Assembly: GCA_023417775.1 (NCBI GenBank)
Contig: JAEZEJ010000079.1
Coordinates: 1-24,844 of the forward strand
Length of the DNA stretch: 24,844 nucleotides
Reading direction: 5' to 3'
Source of the DNA: Actinomycetes bacterium
GTDB taxonomy: Bacteria; Actinomycetota; Actinomycetes; Propionibacteriales; Nocardioidaceae
In this document: one piece after another, positions 1 through 7,188 of the stretch
Position numbering within the stretch: position 1 is the stretch's first letter
Layout of the letters: each line of letters opens with the position of its first letter
Made by a program: the position numbers and the translations under genes
The notes under the pieces: generated by a model
The model's input: the letters and a program-made list of their open reading frames with translations, nothing else
What the model was told of the DNA's origin: nothing
The model's database searches: none

Positions 1-76
1 GCCGGATCTCAGCGACCATCCGGACCGCCCGCTCACGCAGCTCGGCCGGGTACCTCTTCGACGTACTCCCTGACAT
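1..76 (-). CDS. IS3-family transposase OrfA, N-terminus (partial)
   Basis: Only the first 25 codons are inside the window. They begin MSGSTSKRYPAELRERAVRM, the typical opening of an IS3-family OrfA helix-turn-helix protein (K-R-Y-P-x-E-x-R-E-R-A-V-R-M). In this family OrfA binds the element ends, and OrfB, made by programmed frameshift as OrfAB, carries the DDE catalytic domain. The ATG is preceded by a purine-rich stretch (AAGGATGGAG) that can serve as ribosome binding site. The family call is firm; the subgroup and whether the gene is intact cannot be seen. Confidence 0.8.
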   Translation of the reverse strand, partial: MSGSTSKRYPAELRERAVRMVAEIR

Positions 77-127
77 GACTCCATCCTTCCCAAGGAACGG
101 AGTCTCCGGACTCGCCGGGGCGGTTCA
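1..127 (-). mobile_element. Terminal part of an IS3-family insertion sequence
   Basis: The element enters from the left edge. Its probable outer end is at 127: read on the minus strand it begins TGAACCGCCCCGGCGAGTCC, and TGAACC-type GC-rich ends are familiar from actinobacterial IS3-family elements. About 50 bases inside this tip a transposase reading frame starts (ATG at 76). The far end, second inverted repeat and target duplication lie outside the window, so completeness cannot be judged. The plus-strand reading frame of the neighbouring membrane protein is open right up to this boundary, which supports an insertion into that gene. Confidence 0.75.
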
Positions 128-1024
128 ACGCTATGGATCGCGTCGGCGTGTCTGTGGGCAGCGGCAGTCATCGGGTGGCCGGGATGGGGACGCGAGTACC
201 AGTGGCCTCTAGCGGCCAGCGCTAGCCTCCTCGCCGCGAGCGTGACGCTGGGCGCGTCGGGCTTACTCGCGGGTCGCGACTTCGTGACGAAGACCCTCGT
301 CTACGCCCGTCGGGGATACCTCACATTTATCACCCTCAACCTCGTCGTGATCACGGGAATTGGTGTCGCCGCGCCTCTGACCCAAGGCACCGCCAACGCC
401 AAGATGCGGCTCGGTCTCACGGTTGCGCTCTTCGTGTTCGCGCTCGGGATGGTGTCCGTGACCGTCCTCGTTCCGCTGGTCTCGTCCGGCCGCTGGATAC
501 TCGATGAACCACTCACCCATGTCTTGCAGCTCTGCGTCTGTCTCTGGTTCGCCATCGGCACGACGATCACCGCGGCAGCCTGGGCCGGTGTCGATGCCGT
601 CATACCAACACTGGCACTCACCGTGCCGCTGGTGATCCTCGCTCTCCGCTCGGCACGAGACAAAACCCGACAGCTGCGTCAGGACATCACGGACCGATTG
701 ATTGAGCTCGAACTGATGTGCCGCGACCTAGGCTCGAGCCACGCCGATACCGGCCGTTCGCTGGCACGTGTCACCGCGCTCATCCACGGCAACATGCCCG
801 CCACCCTGCGTCCCGTGCCCATCGCCGACTCCGGAATACGACTCATGCTGCGCTATGCCGAGATGCGCTTTCGACCCGCGACGTGGCGGTCGGACTCCAC
901 GCAGTGGTTCGAAGACCGCCTGGATCACCTCGGCATCTCCGAACTCCGCCCGCTTATCGCATCTTTCGCAATCGACCTTCGGACGCTCGCCGAGAACAGA
1001 AGGTGCTCGCCCCCGCTGCTCTAG
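128..1024 (+). pseudogene. Multi-spanning membrane protein, 5' end removed by the IS element
   Basis: The frame that ends at 1024 stays open upstream to the IS boundary at 127 and encodes membrane-like sequence there (LWIASACLWAAAVIGWPGWG). The only in-frame start is a GTG at 242 with no ribosome binding site, so the gene has probably lost its true start and promoter. What remains shows hydrophobic segments at about 128-180 and 190-260, then near residues 26-47, 56-80, 92-115 and 120-134 counted from the GTG. A soluble C-terminal part of about 120 residues is rich in Arg and Leu. I do not recognise the family. An N-terminal membrane block with a cytosolic tail next to a regulator recalls actinobacterial putative transporter or sensor genes, but no motif settles it. 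It lies 151 bases upstream of the PucR-like gene in the same direction. Confidence 0.6.
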
Positions 1025-1066
1025 ACCAGCGAGCCAATACCGTCGAGAAGCGCCACGCGGCCACGA

Positions 1067-1090
1067 GTTTTCGGATGATCATCCGAAAAC
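1067..1090. promoter_or_regulatory. Perfect 24-bp palindrome upstream of the PucR-like gene
   Basis: The half-site GTTTTCGGATGA is followed immediately by its exact reverse complement with no spacer. It lies 86 bases before the ATG at 1176, in the gap after the truncated membrane gene. A loop-free palindrome folds poorly as a terminator and no T-run follows, so a dimeric regulator operator is the better reading. The neighbouring PucR-like protein is an obvious candidate ligand, by inference only. Confidence 0.55.
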
Positions 1091-1175
1091 GAGACGAGAT
1101 CCCCACAAAAAACACCGACGTGGCCTCAACGCCGTTATGGTGCAAAACAAGCGAGGGACAGCGAGAGAAAGGCGG

Positions 1176-2408
1176 ATGATGACATCGACCACGCCTTTCG
1201 ACAAGAAGCGCCTTCAGGCGCTCCGCTGGGCGAGCACACAGCTCAAGCCGCACCTTCCCGCATTCGCGGAACGTTGCACCGCACTCATCCAACGGTGCAT
1301 CGACGACTACGCGCCGAGCGCCAGCGGCAATCGACGACGCGTCATTCGGAACCTCATCAACTTCGCTAGCCACCAGTTCTGTGCCCTCTTGGAGCACCGG
1401 CCCATCGACCCTCGCTTCCGAGATGCCACCCGACACCTCGCCGCGCAGTCCGCACACCGCGGGGAGGCACTCGATCCGTTGATCGCTGCCGCTTCCCACG
1501 CCCACGTACTCGCACTGCACCAGGTCGATCAACTCGTCACCCAGGGCGAGATCGCCCCTGACGTGCGCGGTGGCCTGCGTGCAGCCGTGGATTCTTTCAT
1601 CGAAGCGCTCATCGACGATCTGCGAGTCGGCCATATGCAGGGCATCGAACTGCTGCGGACCCACCCGGGAGACACCCGACGGACCCTCGCCTCAGCGCTC
1701 TTCAATGATTGCTGGGACTCTCGATGCGATGAGCTCGCTACCGCCATCGGCTGGATCCAACCTAACAGCTACTTCATCGCTTCCCTCGATGCCGACGAGT
1801 ACCCGAATATCTGCCTACCGACCTCGGGCACTCTCTACCTGCACACGGGCCCGTTCATCACATTCGCCTGCGACGCCGCCGAGATCACCCCCGAGATCGC
1901 ACTCCTGGGCATCAGCCGGTCGGCCTGGACCATCGTGGAAGACATCAGCCTGGTAGCACGAGCCAGCAGCGAAACGCGTGCGCTACTGCGTCTCACTGAA
2001 CCAGGATCTGGACCTCTTCAATGCAGCGACTTCACCCAGCTCATCTGGCTCGCCAACGCTCCGACCCAGTGGGAGCCCCTCCTCGCCTCGATGCTCGCGC
2101 CGCTCGATGGCTACAAGGGCCGCTACCGCGACCAACTCCTCGAAACACTGCGCGTCCGCCTGAGCACCCGCGGGAGCGCTCCAGAGATCGCAACCCAGCT
2201 GGGGGCTCACCCACAAACAGTGCGCAAACGACTGCACGTACTCAATGAGGCGCTCGGGGACACGCTCGACAAGCCAGAGGACGCGATGATGCTCGGACTA
2301 TTGCTCAATACACTTAGGCTCCACCGCGCGTCCACCGCCGACGCACACGAAGAACCCACCGCCGCCATAGATCACACGCGGGACTACAGTCACGGGAGTC
2401 GACACTGA
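1176..2408 (+). CDS. PucR/CdaR-type transcriptional regulator
   Basis: The predicted protein has 410 residues. Its C-terminal part (about residues 318-375) fits the PucR-type helix-turn-helix: a helical stretch LLETLRVRLSTRGS, then EIATQLGAHPQTVRKRLHVL, the turn and recognition helix, then a leucine-rich end. The N-terminal 190 residues are helical without a recognisable ligand domain; a central region (about 190-290) fits the mixed alpha/beta GGDEF-like linker common in this family. The frame extends upstream to 768, but that stretch overlaps the membrane gene and looks non-coding. ATG 1176 (or the adjacent ATG 1179) follows GAGAGAAAGG at suitable distance. Such regulators usually control purine, amino-acid or secondary-metabolism genes near them; the target here is unknown, perhaps the disrupted membrane protein. 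An Asp/His-rich tail of about 30 residues follows the helix-turn-helix. Confidence 0.75.
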   Translation: MMTSTTPFDKKRLQALRWASTQLKPHLPAFAERCTALIQRCIDDYAPSASGNRRRVIRNLINFASHQFCALLEHRPIDPRFRDATRHLAAQSAHRGEALDPLIAAASHAHVLALHQVDQLVTQGEIAPDVRGGLRAAVDSFIEALIDDLRVGHMQGIELLRTHPGDTRRTLASALFNDCWDSRCDELATAIGWIQPNSYFIASLDADEYPNICLPTSGTLYLHTGPFITFACDAAEITPEIALLGISRSAWTIVEDISLVARASSETRALLRLTEPGSGPLQCSDFTQLIWLANAPTQWEPLLASMLAPLDGYKGRYRDQLLETLRVRLSTRGSAPEIATQLGAHPQTVRKRLHVLNEALGDTLDKPEDAMMLGLLLNTLRLHRASTADAHEEPTAAIDHTRDYSHGSRH

Positions 2409-2410
2409 TC

Positions 2411-2433
2411 CGGGCGTGCAGTCAGACCGCCCG
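2411..2433. terminator. Weak hairpin between convergent genes
   Basis: CGGGCG and CGCCCG pair around an 11-base loop immediately after the stop of the PucR-like gene and before the stop of the convergent lipoprotein gene. There is no T-run, so it would be a weak or factor-assisted terminator at best. Confidence 0.3.
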
Positions 2434-2440
2434 ACCAATC

Positions 2441-3244
2441 TCAGCTCTGAGCGAATCCAGCGGGGGCTTCGTCGGTGATCTGGTCCTCATCCGGTGCCTC
2501 GATTACCACGCTCTCGCCCCACTTGCTCCATTCCACCGTGGACGCGCCCACCCCGGGGACCTCGACCTCCATCCGGCGAGGCAGAAGGTCGACACCCACG
2601 TAGAGGACATAGTCGACGGCCTTGGGAAGCTCCACCAACGTCTCCGGATCCAGACCCTGCGATTCGTACATGGCCGCCGGGTCGACCGCCATGATGTACC
2701 GCGTCGTGGAAACACCGTCGATCTCACCGCCGTCGCCCTCGGTCGTGAAAGCAGTGACCGAGTCCCCCAACACCTCGAACTGCGCGAGAGGATCGGCTTG
2801 GTCGAGCACACCGGCAAGCTCATTTCCTATCGCCTCGCCACCATCAGCAAGGTCGGCCCGATAGAACTCGCCTCCAGTCGCCTCACCCAGATTCACGTAC
2901 ATCATCCGGCCGATCGCCCGAAGGTCCACCGATTCACCACCTGCACTGCCGCCCATACTCAGCGCCGCCGCGCTATCGGTTGGATCATCCGACAGGGCGA
3001 CATCTGCCTCCACGGAGAAATCCTGACCGCCGATCGAGGTGGTCGTGACGACGTGGACCGTACCGGCTTCGAGCTGAGCTGAGGAGATCTCCTCGACGAA
3101 GTTCTCTTCAGCCAGTTCGAGCCTTTTGTCTTCACCGACCGACTCCGTCGAGCCGGTACGACTCCCCGACTCAGGCGCGTCATCGGTACAAGCAGACAGC
3201 AATGCCAAGCCGGAAATGACGAGAGCAATCAAGGGGCGACGCAT
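2441..3244 (-). CDS. Predicted lipoprotein, LppX/LprG or LolA-like fold suspected
   Basis: The 267-residue product starts with MRRP, a hydrophobic stretch and the lipobox LLSAC (Cys at about residue 19). It should therefore be exported, lipid-modified and anchored to the outer face of the membrane. An Asp/Glu/Ser/Thr-rich linker follows. The mature part alternates short beta-strand-like segments with acidic turns (SSAQLEAGTVHVVTTTSIGG, then a late YVLYVGVDLLPRRMEVEV strand pair). This pattern and size resemble the LppX/LprAFG lipoproteins and other LolA-fold proteins that carry lipids, but no diagnostic residue proves it. Start: the ATG at 3244 has no clear Shine-Dalgarno but sits 7 bases after a TAGTCT hexamer, so translation is probably leaderless. 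It converges with the PucR-like gene. Confidence 0.7.
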   Translation of the reverse strand: MRRPLIALVISGLALLSACTDDAPESGSRTGSTESVGEDKRLELAEENFVEEISSAQLEAGTVHVVTTTSIGGQDFSVEADVALSDDPTDSAAALSMGGSAGGESVDLRAIGRMMYVNLGEATGGEFYRADLADGGEAIGNELAGVLDQADPLAQFEVLGDSVTAFTTEGDGGEIDGVSTTRYIMAVDPAAMYESQGLDPETLVELPKAVDYVLYVGVDLLPRRMEVEVPGVGASTVEWSKWGESVVIEAPDEDQITDEAPAGFAQS

Positions 3245-3251
3245 ACCGAGC

Positions 3252-3257
3252 AGACTA
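3252..3257 (-). promoter_or_regulatory. -10 hexamer TAGTCT, leaderless lipoprotein gene
   Basis: On the minus strand TAGTCT is followed by a 7-base spacer and the ATG at 3244. This matches the TANNNT-6/7-start layout of leaderless actinobacterial mRNAs seen at five other genes here. No convincing -35 element is visible. Confidence 0.5.
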
Positions 3258-3452
3258 ACTCAGGTTTACACCCCGCTGGGATCAATCAGGAGATCGTGCG
3301 CGAGCGCGTTCTGACCGCCCTCGGTCGCTGAGCGAGCATCCACGGGGGCGCCCTCCCAGCGCGCTGTCCACGACCTTCGGACTCCCTCCGGCCCAGCGAC
3401 CGATCTCTTGGCAGGCTCGGCACCAGCAGCCCACACTGGAGAGGTGATCACC

Positions 3453-3682
3453 ATGAACGAGCCGCAGGTCTGGACCATGGTCGTCGGCACGATCGCTGCT
3501 TCTTCACACTCATCGGCCTGATGACCACCTGGTTCACCCGGTTGCTCACCGCCCAGTTCGCGACCCTGCACGCACGCTTCGAGACCATCGACGCGCGCTT
3601 CGAGGCCATCGAGGTCAAGCTCGGCCACCTCGACCGCGACGTACAGGCCCTCACGAAGAACGTCTTCCACCAGCCCGAGTGA
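3453..3682 (+). pseudogene. Small membrane-anchored coiled-coil protein, frameshifted
   Basis: ATG 3453 follows a good ribosome site (GGAGAGGTGATCACC) and opens MNEPQVWTMVVGTIAA, then shifts into SSHSSA and stops at codon 24. In the next frame the sequence resumes as FFTLIGLMTTWF, followed by repeated ARFETIDARFEAIEVKLGHL-type heptads ending VFHQPE at 3682. Adding one T near 3500-3503 joins both halves into a protein of about 76 residues with one membrane helix followed by a coiled coil. Similar short anchored coiled-coil proteins are common and poorly characterised in actinomycetes. The break is either a real one-base deletion or a sequencing error. An internal ATG at 3521 could still yield a 53-residue coiled-coil remnant. 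Confidence 0.65.
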
Positions 3683-3749
3683 TCGTCGGGCTGGCCCCCT
3701 CCTCTCCCGTCACCAGTGGGGGAGTAAACTCTCCTCGCGACCAAGCAGG

Positions 3750-3789
3750 CTTGGGCGGGCACCGTCAGGTGCCCGCCCAAGTTGTTTTT
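3750..3789 (+). terminator. Strong intrinsic terminator
   Basis: A perfect 14-bp GC-rich stem (CTTGGGCGGGCACC paired with its complement) closes a GTCA tetraloop at 3764-3767 and runs into TTGTTTTT. It ends transcription from the frameshifted small gene and faces the helicase gene, which arrives from the other strand. The T-run is on the plus strand only. Confidence 0.9.
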
Positions 3790-3886
3790 CGCCTCCGCTT
3801 CCAGTCGGCTACCCACAGATTCTCGAACGAGTCCAGCCGTCCACAGATCACGTGAGACGCTGGAGAACGGCCGCTGTCCAGCCTCC

Positions 3887-6238
3887 TCAGCTGACCCCCG
3901 CCCAGGCGAAGAACTCCTCGGCGGTCAGCACCGGCTTGCCGAACTGCTTGGCCTTGCGGGCCTTGCCCGACTGCGTGCCGAGCTCCGCCACCACCAGCAC
4001 ATCGCACCGCGTCTTCGTCACCGTGTCGACCGCGGAGAGACCGAGCCGCGATGCGATCGCGGTCATCTCCTCGCGCGACATCACCCGCCCGGACGGCGTC
4101 ATCGCCGTCCCCGTGAAACACACTCGGGCACCCGCCAGCAGCACCTCCTCCACCGCCGGTGCCTGCTCCTGCTCGGCGACCAGATCGTCGACGAAGTCCA
4201 CGCGCAGATACCGCTCCACCCCGCGCAGCCGCTCCACCAGAGCCGGCGACAGCCCCGGGGCGGATGCCGCCACGCTCGACAACCGAGCAGCCACCGCCTC
4301 CCGCACCACCGGCGCGTGCACCTCGTCCAACGAGGCTCCCCCGTCGACGCCATCGAGCAGCAGCCCACCCAGAGCCGTGCTCACCTGGACGATCGCCGAG
4401 ATCGTCGGCAGCCGCTCCGGTCCCGGAGGGCGGGCGAGGCTGATCCGCGGCAGCAGGTAGCTCGGCTCATGTCCCGTCTCCGCGAACTCGAAGGCCGACG
4501 CGGCCGACGCCCGCGATTCACCCCGCAGGTGCGCCGCCAGGACCGCCTCGGCACGCACCACGGCATCCGCCGAACGCAGCTCGCGCACCTCCTCCCGTGT
4601 CAGCGGGACGTCGATGCCGAGCGGCATCGGCACCACCGTGCCGCCACGCTTCAGCTCGAAGTCGATCTTGCCCAGCACCTCGTCGATCCCCGGCCCGACC
4701 GGCGTGAAACCCTCCAGCAACGGCGCCAGCACCGCCCACGCGTCCGCCAGCCGTGGCGCCAACAGCACATCATCGGCACCGATCGCGAAATGTGTCCGTG
4801 CCGCGGCGAGGTCGCGCTCCGGATTCACCAGCGTGCTCACCGCCGTGCCATCGTCGAAGGCCACCGCGATCTCCACCGGCCGCGGACGCGACATCCGCCC
4901 CTCATCGCCCACGAAGGCCACCTCGAAGGCGCAGAACCGCCGCTCCCCACCGGCCACCGGCTCGTGCAGGAACCGCACCACCCGCCGGTCGATCTTCAGG
5001 TCCCGCGGGAAGACCGGTCGCTTCAACACCAACCCCGCCGCAGAGGTGGCCCGGCTCAACGCCACATAGACCTGACCCACGTCGAAGGTGCCGCCACTCA
5101 GATCCACCACCAACCGGTCGAGGGTCTGCCCCTGGCTCTTGTGGATCGTGATCGCCCACGCCAGCTTGAACGGCAACTGGCGGTAGGTGCCGATCACCTC
5201 GTGGCGCAATGACCCGCCCTCCACGACCGGTCGCGTCACCTCCCACACATGCGGCGCCACCTCGACCCAAGTCCCGTCGGCGAGCTCGACCGTGACCTCG
5301 TCATCGGGCCCCGCCTCGACGATCCGGCCGAGGGTGCCGTTCACCCACCGCCCTGACTGGTCGTTGTTGAGCATCATCACCTGGGCGCCGACCTTGTAAC
5401 GGATCACCCGGTCCGTCGGCGGATCGAAGGAGCCGAGATCGCCGGACTCCTGGGCGACCTGCTCGATCTCCTCCCCCGGTAGCAGCGCCAGCCGCTCCCG
5501 GTTCCGTGCCGTGACGATCCGATTGGTCGTCGCCAGGGTCAGCCAGAACTCGCCCTCCGGCGGCACGAAGTCCGGATCGACCCGCGCGTTCAGATCCTCG
5601 CGCGCCTGGTCGACCAGCACCCCTTCGCGGATCGCATTGAGGATCGACGTCAGCTGCTCGTCGCCCTGCTGGCGGAAGACATGGGTCAACGCCACCGTCG
5701 GGAAGGCCTCGCGGTCGAAGGCATCCGCCGAGAAGAAGTACGGGGTCGCATACCGCGACGAGAAGTACGACGCCTCGGCCTCCTGCACCACGGGCGGCAG
5801 CTGGAACAGATCGCCCACCAGCACCAGCTGCACCCCGCCGAAGGGCTCCCCGGGCCGCGGACCGAACCGCTCCAAGGCCGCGGCGATCATGTCGAACACA
5901 TCCGCCCGCACCATCGACGCCTCGTCGACGATCAACGTGTCCACGGCACGCAGCGCCTTGGCGAACCGCCCCGGGAAGTACCTGCCGGACCTGACCTCCT
6001 CCACCCCGGTCGTCGGCGTGAACCCGAACAACCGGTGCAGTGTGTAGCCGCCGACATTCAGCGCGGCGATCCCCGTCGGCGCGGCCACCACCACATTGCG
6101 CTCCGTCTGGGCCAGGAAATGACGGACCAGAGTCGACTTGCCCGTGCCGGCCTTGCCCGTCACGAACAGATGCCCCCCGGCCTCGAGAACCCCCAGGGCC
6201 GCGGCGAACTCCTCCGTGATCCGCAGATCCTTCACCAC
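3887..6238 (-). CDS. Pif1/RecD-like superfamily 1 helicase with C-terminal BRCT domain
   Basis: The 783-residue protein carries an SF1B helicase core: Walker A GKAGTGKST at residues 28-36, APTGIAALN at 53-61, Walker B DEAS at 105-108, GDLFQLPPV at 142-150, and the late motifs AITIHKSQGQTLDRL (362-376) and YVALSRA (391-397). Residues about 430-530 resemble a DnaQ-type exonuclease fold with altered catalytic positions (EIAVAFDDG, LVNPERDL, PVGPGIDEV). Residues 703-783 look like a BRCT domain (GARVCFTGT, CDVLVVAE, GKPVLTAEEFFAW). It should unwind DNA with ATP, with BRCT giving a docking or DNA-end contact, as in replication or repair. Start: the frame is open upstream to 6553, but GTG 6238 follows GAGAGGAG by 7 bases and precedes the first conserved helicase sequence. 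It is transcribed away from the xre genes. Confidence 0.85.
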   Translation of the reverse strand: MVKDLRITEEFAAALGVLEAGGHLFVTGKAGTGKSTLVRHFLAQTERNVVVAAPTGIAALNVGGYTLHRLFGFTPTTGVEEVRSGRYFPGRFAKALRAVDTLIVDEASMVRADVFDMIAAALERFGPRPGEPFGGVQLVLVGDLFQLPPVVQEAEASYFSSRYATPYFFSADAFDREAFPTVALTHVFRQQGDEQLTSILNAIREGVLVDQAREDLNARVDPDFVPPEGEFWLTLATTNRIVTARNRERLALLPGEEIEQVAQESGDLGSFDPPTDRVIRYKVGAQVMMLNNDQSGRWVNGTLGRIVEAGPDDEVTVELADGTWVEVAPHVWEVTRPVVEGGSLRHEVIGTYRQLPFKLAWAITIHKSQGQTLDRLVVDLSGGTFDVGQVYVALSRATSAAGLVLKRPVFPRDLKIDRRVVRFLHEPVAGGERRFCAFEVAFVGDEGRMSRPRPVEIAVAFDDGTAVSTLVNPERDLAAARTHFAIGADDVLLAPRLADAWAVLAPLLEGFTPVGPGIDEVLGKIDFELKRGGTVVPMPLGIDVPLTREEVRELRSADAVVRAEAVLAAHLRGESRASAASAFEFAETGHEPSYLLPRISLARPPGPERLPTISAIVQVSTALGGLLLDGVDGGASLDEVHAPVVREAVAARLSSVAASAPGLSPALVERLRGVERYLRVDFVDDLVAEQEQAPAVEEVLLAGARVCFTGTAMTPSGRVMSREEMTAIASRLGLSAVDTVTKTRCDVLVVAELGTQSGKARKAKQFGKPVLTAEEFFAWAGVS

Positions 6239-6325
6239 GACAGGGCTCCTCTCCCGTTCTGGACGACAGCACCAGTCTCGCGCACGCCTGGGGACGAAGC
6301 CCGTGACCCATCGCCCTCCGCCACC

Positions 6326-6331
6326 TACAAT
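6326..6331 (+). promoter_or_regulatory. Candidate -10 box TACAAT for the first xre gene
   Basis: TACAAT is close to the sigma-70 consensus and lies about 16 bases downstream of GTGACCC. It sits 94 bases before the ATG at 6425 in the gap between the divergent helicase and xre genes. The leader would be long. It contains a GGCC-N10-GGCC arrangement near 6380-6402 that could be an operator. Confidence 0.35.
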
Positions 6332-6424
6332 GAGGCACATCATCGTCCGGTTACGTGATGGTGCAGACTCATATAGAGATGGCCTTTTCCACATGGCCAC
6401 CACATCACCCACGAGGAGCATGAG

Positions 6425-6715
6425 ATGGCAGAGCGCATCATCGACTGGAACGACCACACCGCCACCACCTCGGCGACCCTGCAGTCGGCCCGGACCCGCC
6501 GCGGCGACGCCCCCGAGGCCGTGGCCCGCGAGGCCGGACTGTCTCCCGTCCACTACAGCAAGCTGGAACGGGGCGAGGCGCTCGACCTGCCGCCTCGCGC
6601 GGACGCCATCGAACGCCTCTGCGCGGCACTGGCCATCGACCCCGGCGATCTCCTCCCCCTGCCCTGGAAGATCGAGGACGTCACCGGCCTCCCCGATCCC
6701 GACGCATCCGCCTGA
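6425..6715 (+). CDS. XRE-type helix-turn-helix DNA-binding protein
   Basis: The 96-residue product is mainly a Cro/CI-type helix-turn-helix: LQSARTRRGDAPEAVAREAG, then the recognition segment LSPVHYSKLERGEA, and a third part AIERLCAALAIDPGDLLPL. The start ATG follows GAGGAGC. The N-terminal 18 residues (MAERIIDWNDHTATTSA) precede the domain. There is no effector or protease domain, so it is a compact transcription factor, probably dimeric. A second gene of the same type follows 68 bases later, and the helicase gene diverges upstream, so the pair may repress its own promoter and that of the helicase; that is inference. No toxin-like partner is adjacent. Confidence 0.8.
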   Translation: MAERIIDWNDHTATTSATLQSARTRRGDAPEAVAREAGLSPVHYSKLERGEALDLPPRADAIERLCAALAIDPGDLLPLPWKIEDVTGLPDPDASA

Positions 6716-6741
6716 CGACTACCGCACACCATTGGTAGTCT
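6712..6741 (+). promoter_or_regulatory. Candidate promoter of the second xre gene
   Basis: CTGACG at 6712-6717 and TAGTCT at 6736-6741 are 18 bases apart. The -10 hexamer is 42 bases before the ATG at 6784, so the second xre gene may have its own start as well as read-through from the first. The -35 half overlaps the stop codon of the first gene. Confidence 0.35.
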
Positions 6742-6783
6742 GAGAGTGATCATCCTGAAAAGGCCACCTGGAGAGGGCTCGTC

Positions 6784-7071
6784 ATGAGCAACGACTACAC
6801 CTGGGACGAATTCGCCGTCGATATCGGCGCACGCATCAAGGCGGCTCGTCTCGCCAAGAAGATGAGCCAGGAGAAGGTGGCCCGCGCGGCGAATATCGCC
6901 ACCTTCACCTATCAGAAGCTCGAGAAGGGGGTCGCCCGTCCGGGAGCCGCCCTCAACCCGCGGCTCACGACGCTCGTCTCCCTCTGCCGTGCCCTCGAGG
7001 TCAGCATCGACGACCTCATCCCCTCGAAGTGGCCCACGGAGATCCCCAGCGTCGAGCGCGGAGCCCGCTGA
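6784..7071 (+). CDS. XRE-type helix-turn-helix DNA-binding protein, tandem to the first
   Basis: The 95-residue protein has a clear Cro/CI domain: DIGARIKAARLAKKMSQEKV, ARAANIATFTYQKLEKG as turn and recognition helix, and LVSLCRALEVSIDDLIPSKW as the closing helices. The start ATG follows GGAGAGGG. It shares layout and length with the preceding protein but differs much in sequence (the recognition helix is FTYQKLEKG against VHYSKLERG), so the two could bind different sites or form a heterodimer. A perfect hairpin lies just downstream. The two small regulators sit between a helicase and an ABC transporter, with no toxin, phage or restriction gene next to them. Confidence 0.8.
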   Translation: MSNDYTWDEFAVDIGARIKAARLAKKMSQEKVARAANIATFTYQKLEKGVARPGAALNPRLTTLVSLCRALEVSIDDLIPSKWPTEIPSVERGAR

Positions 7072-7092
7072 GCCACCCCCGCGTCATCCCGT

Positions 7093-7121
7093 GGGCGGAC
7101 ACGTCGGCGTCGTGTCCGCCC
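7093..7121 (+). terminator. Hairpin after the xre pair
   Basis: GGGCGGACACG pairs perfectly with CGTGTCCGCCC around a 7-base loop, 21 bases after the stop at 7071. There is no T-run, which is common for actinobacterial terminators. It separates the xre pair from the ABC transporter promoter. Confidence 0.55.
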
Positions 7122-7176
7122 CGGAGCCGCAACACAGTCCACCCTGCGACTGACGACTGCAACGGCAGGCTTTTCC

Positions 7177-7182
7177 TAGTGT
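7177..7182 (+). promoter_or_regulatory. -10 hexamer TAGTGT, leaderless ABC ATPase gene
   Basis: TAGTGT, then the 6-base spacer CGGGGT, then ATG 7189. No Shine-Dalgarno is present, so the transcript probably begins at or next to the start codon. The same hexamer and spacing occur before the EamA-type gene at 13455-13460. Confidence 0.55.
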
Positions 7183-7188
7183 CGGGGT

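Noticed and set aside
768..1175. Upstream extension of the PucR-like frame (136 more codons)
   Set aside because: Overlaps the membrane-protein frame, is Arg/Pro/Ser-rich without pattern and crosses the palindrome; ATG 1176 has a ribosome site.
3266..3345. Minus-strand open stretch before the lipoprotein gene with a protein-like C-terminus (ATEGGQNALAHDLLIDPSGV)
   Set aside because: May be the end of a decayed gene, but there is no start and no family I can name, so it is not annotated.
3782..5212. Long open frame on the plus strand (476 codons) opposite the helicase gene
   Set aside because: Its product is Arg/His/Pro-rich low-complexity, as expected antisense to a GC-rich gene; the minus-strand frame has all helicase motifs.
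6425..7071. Toxin-antitoxin pair
   Set aside because: Both proteins are Cro/CI DNA-binding proteins; no toxin-like fold is beside them.
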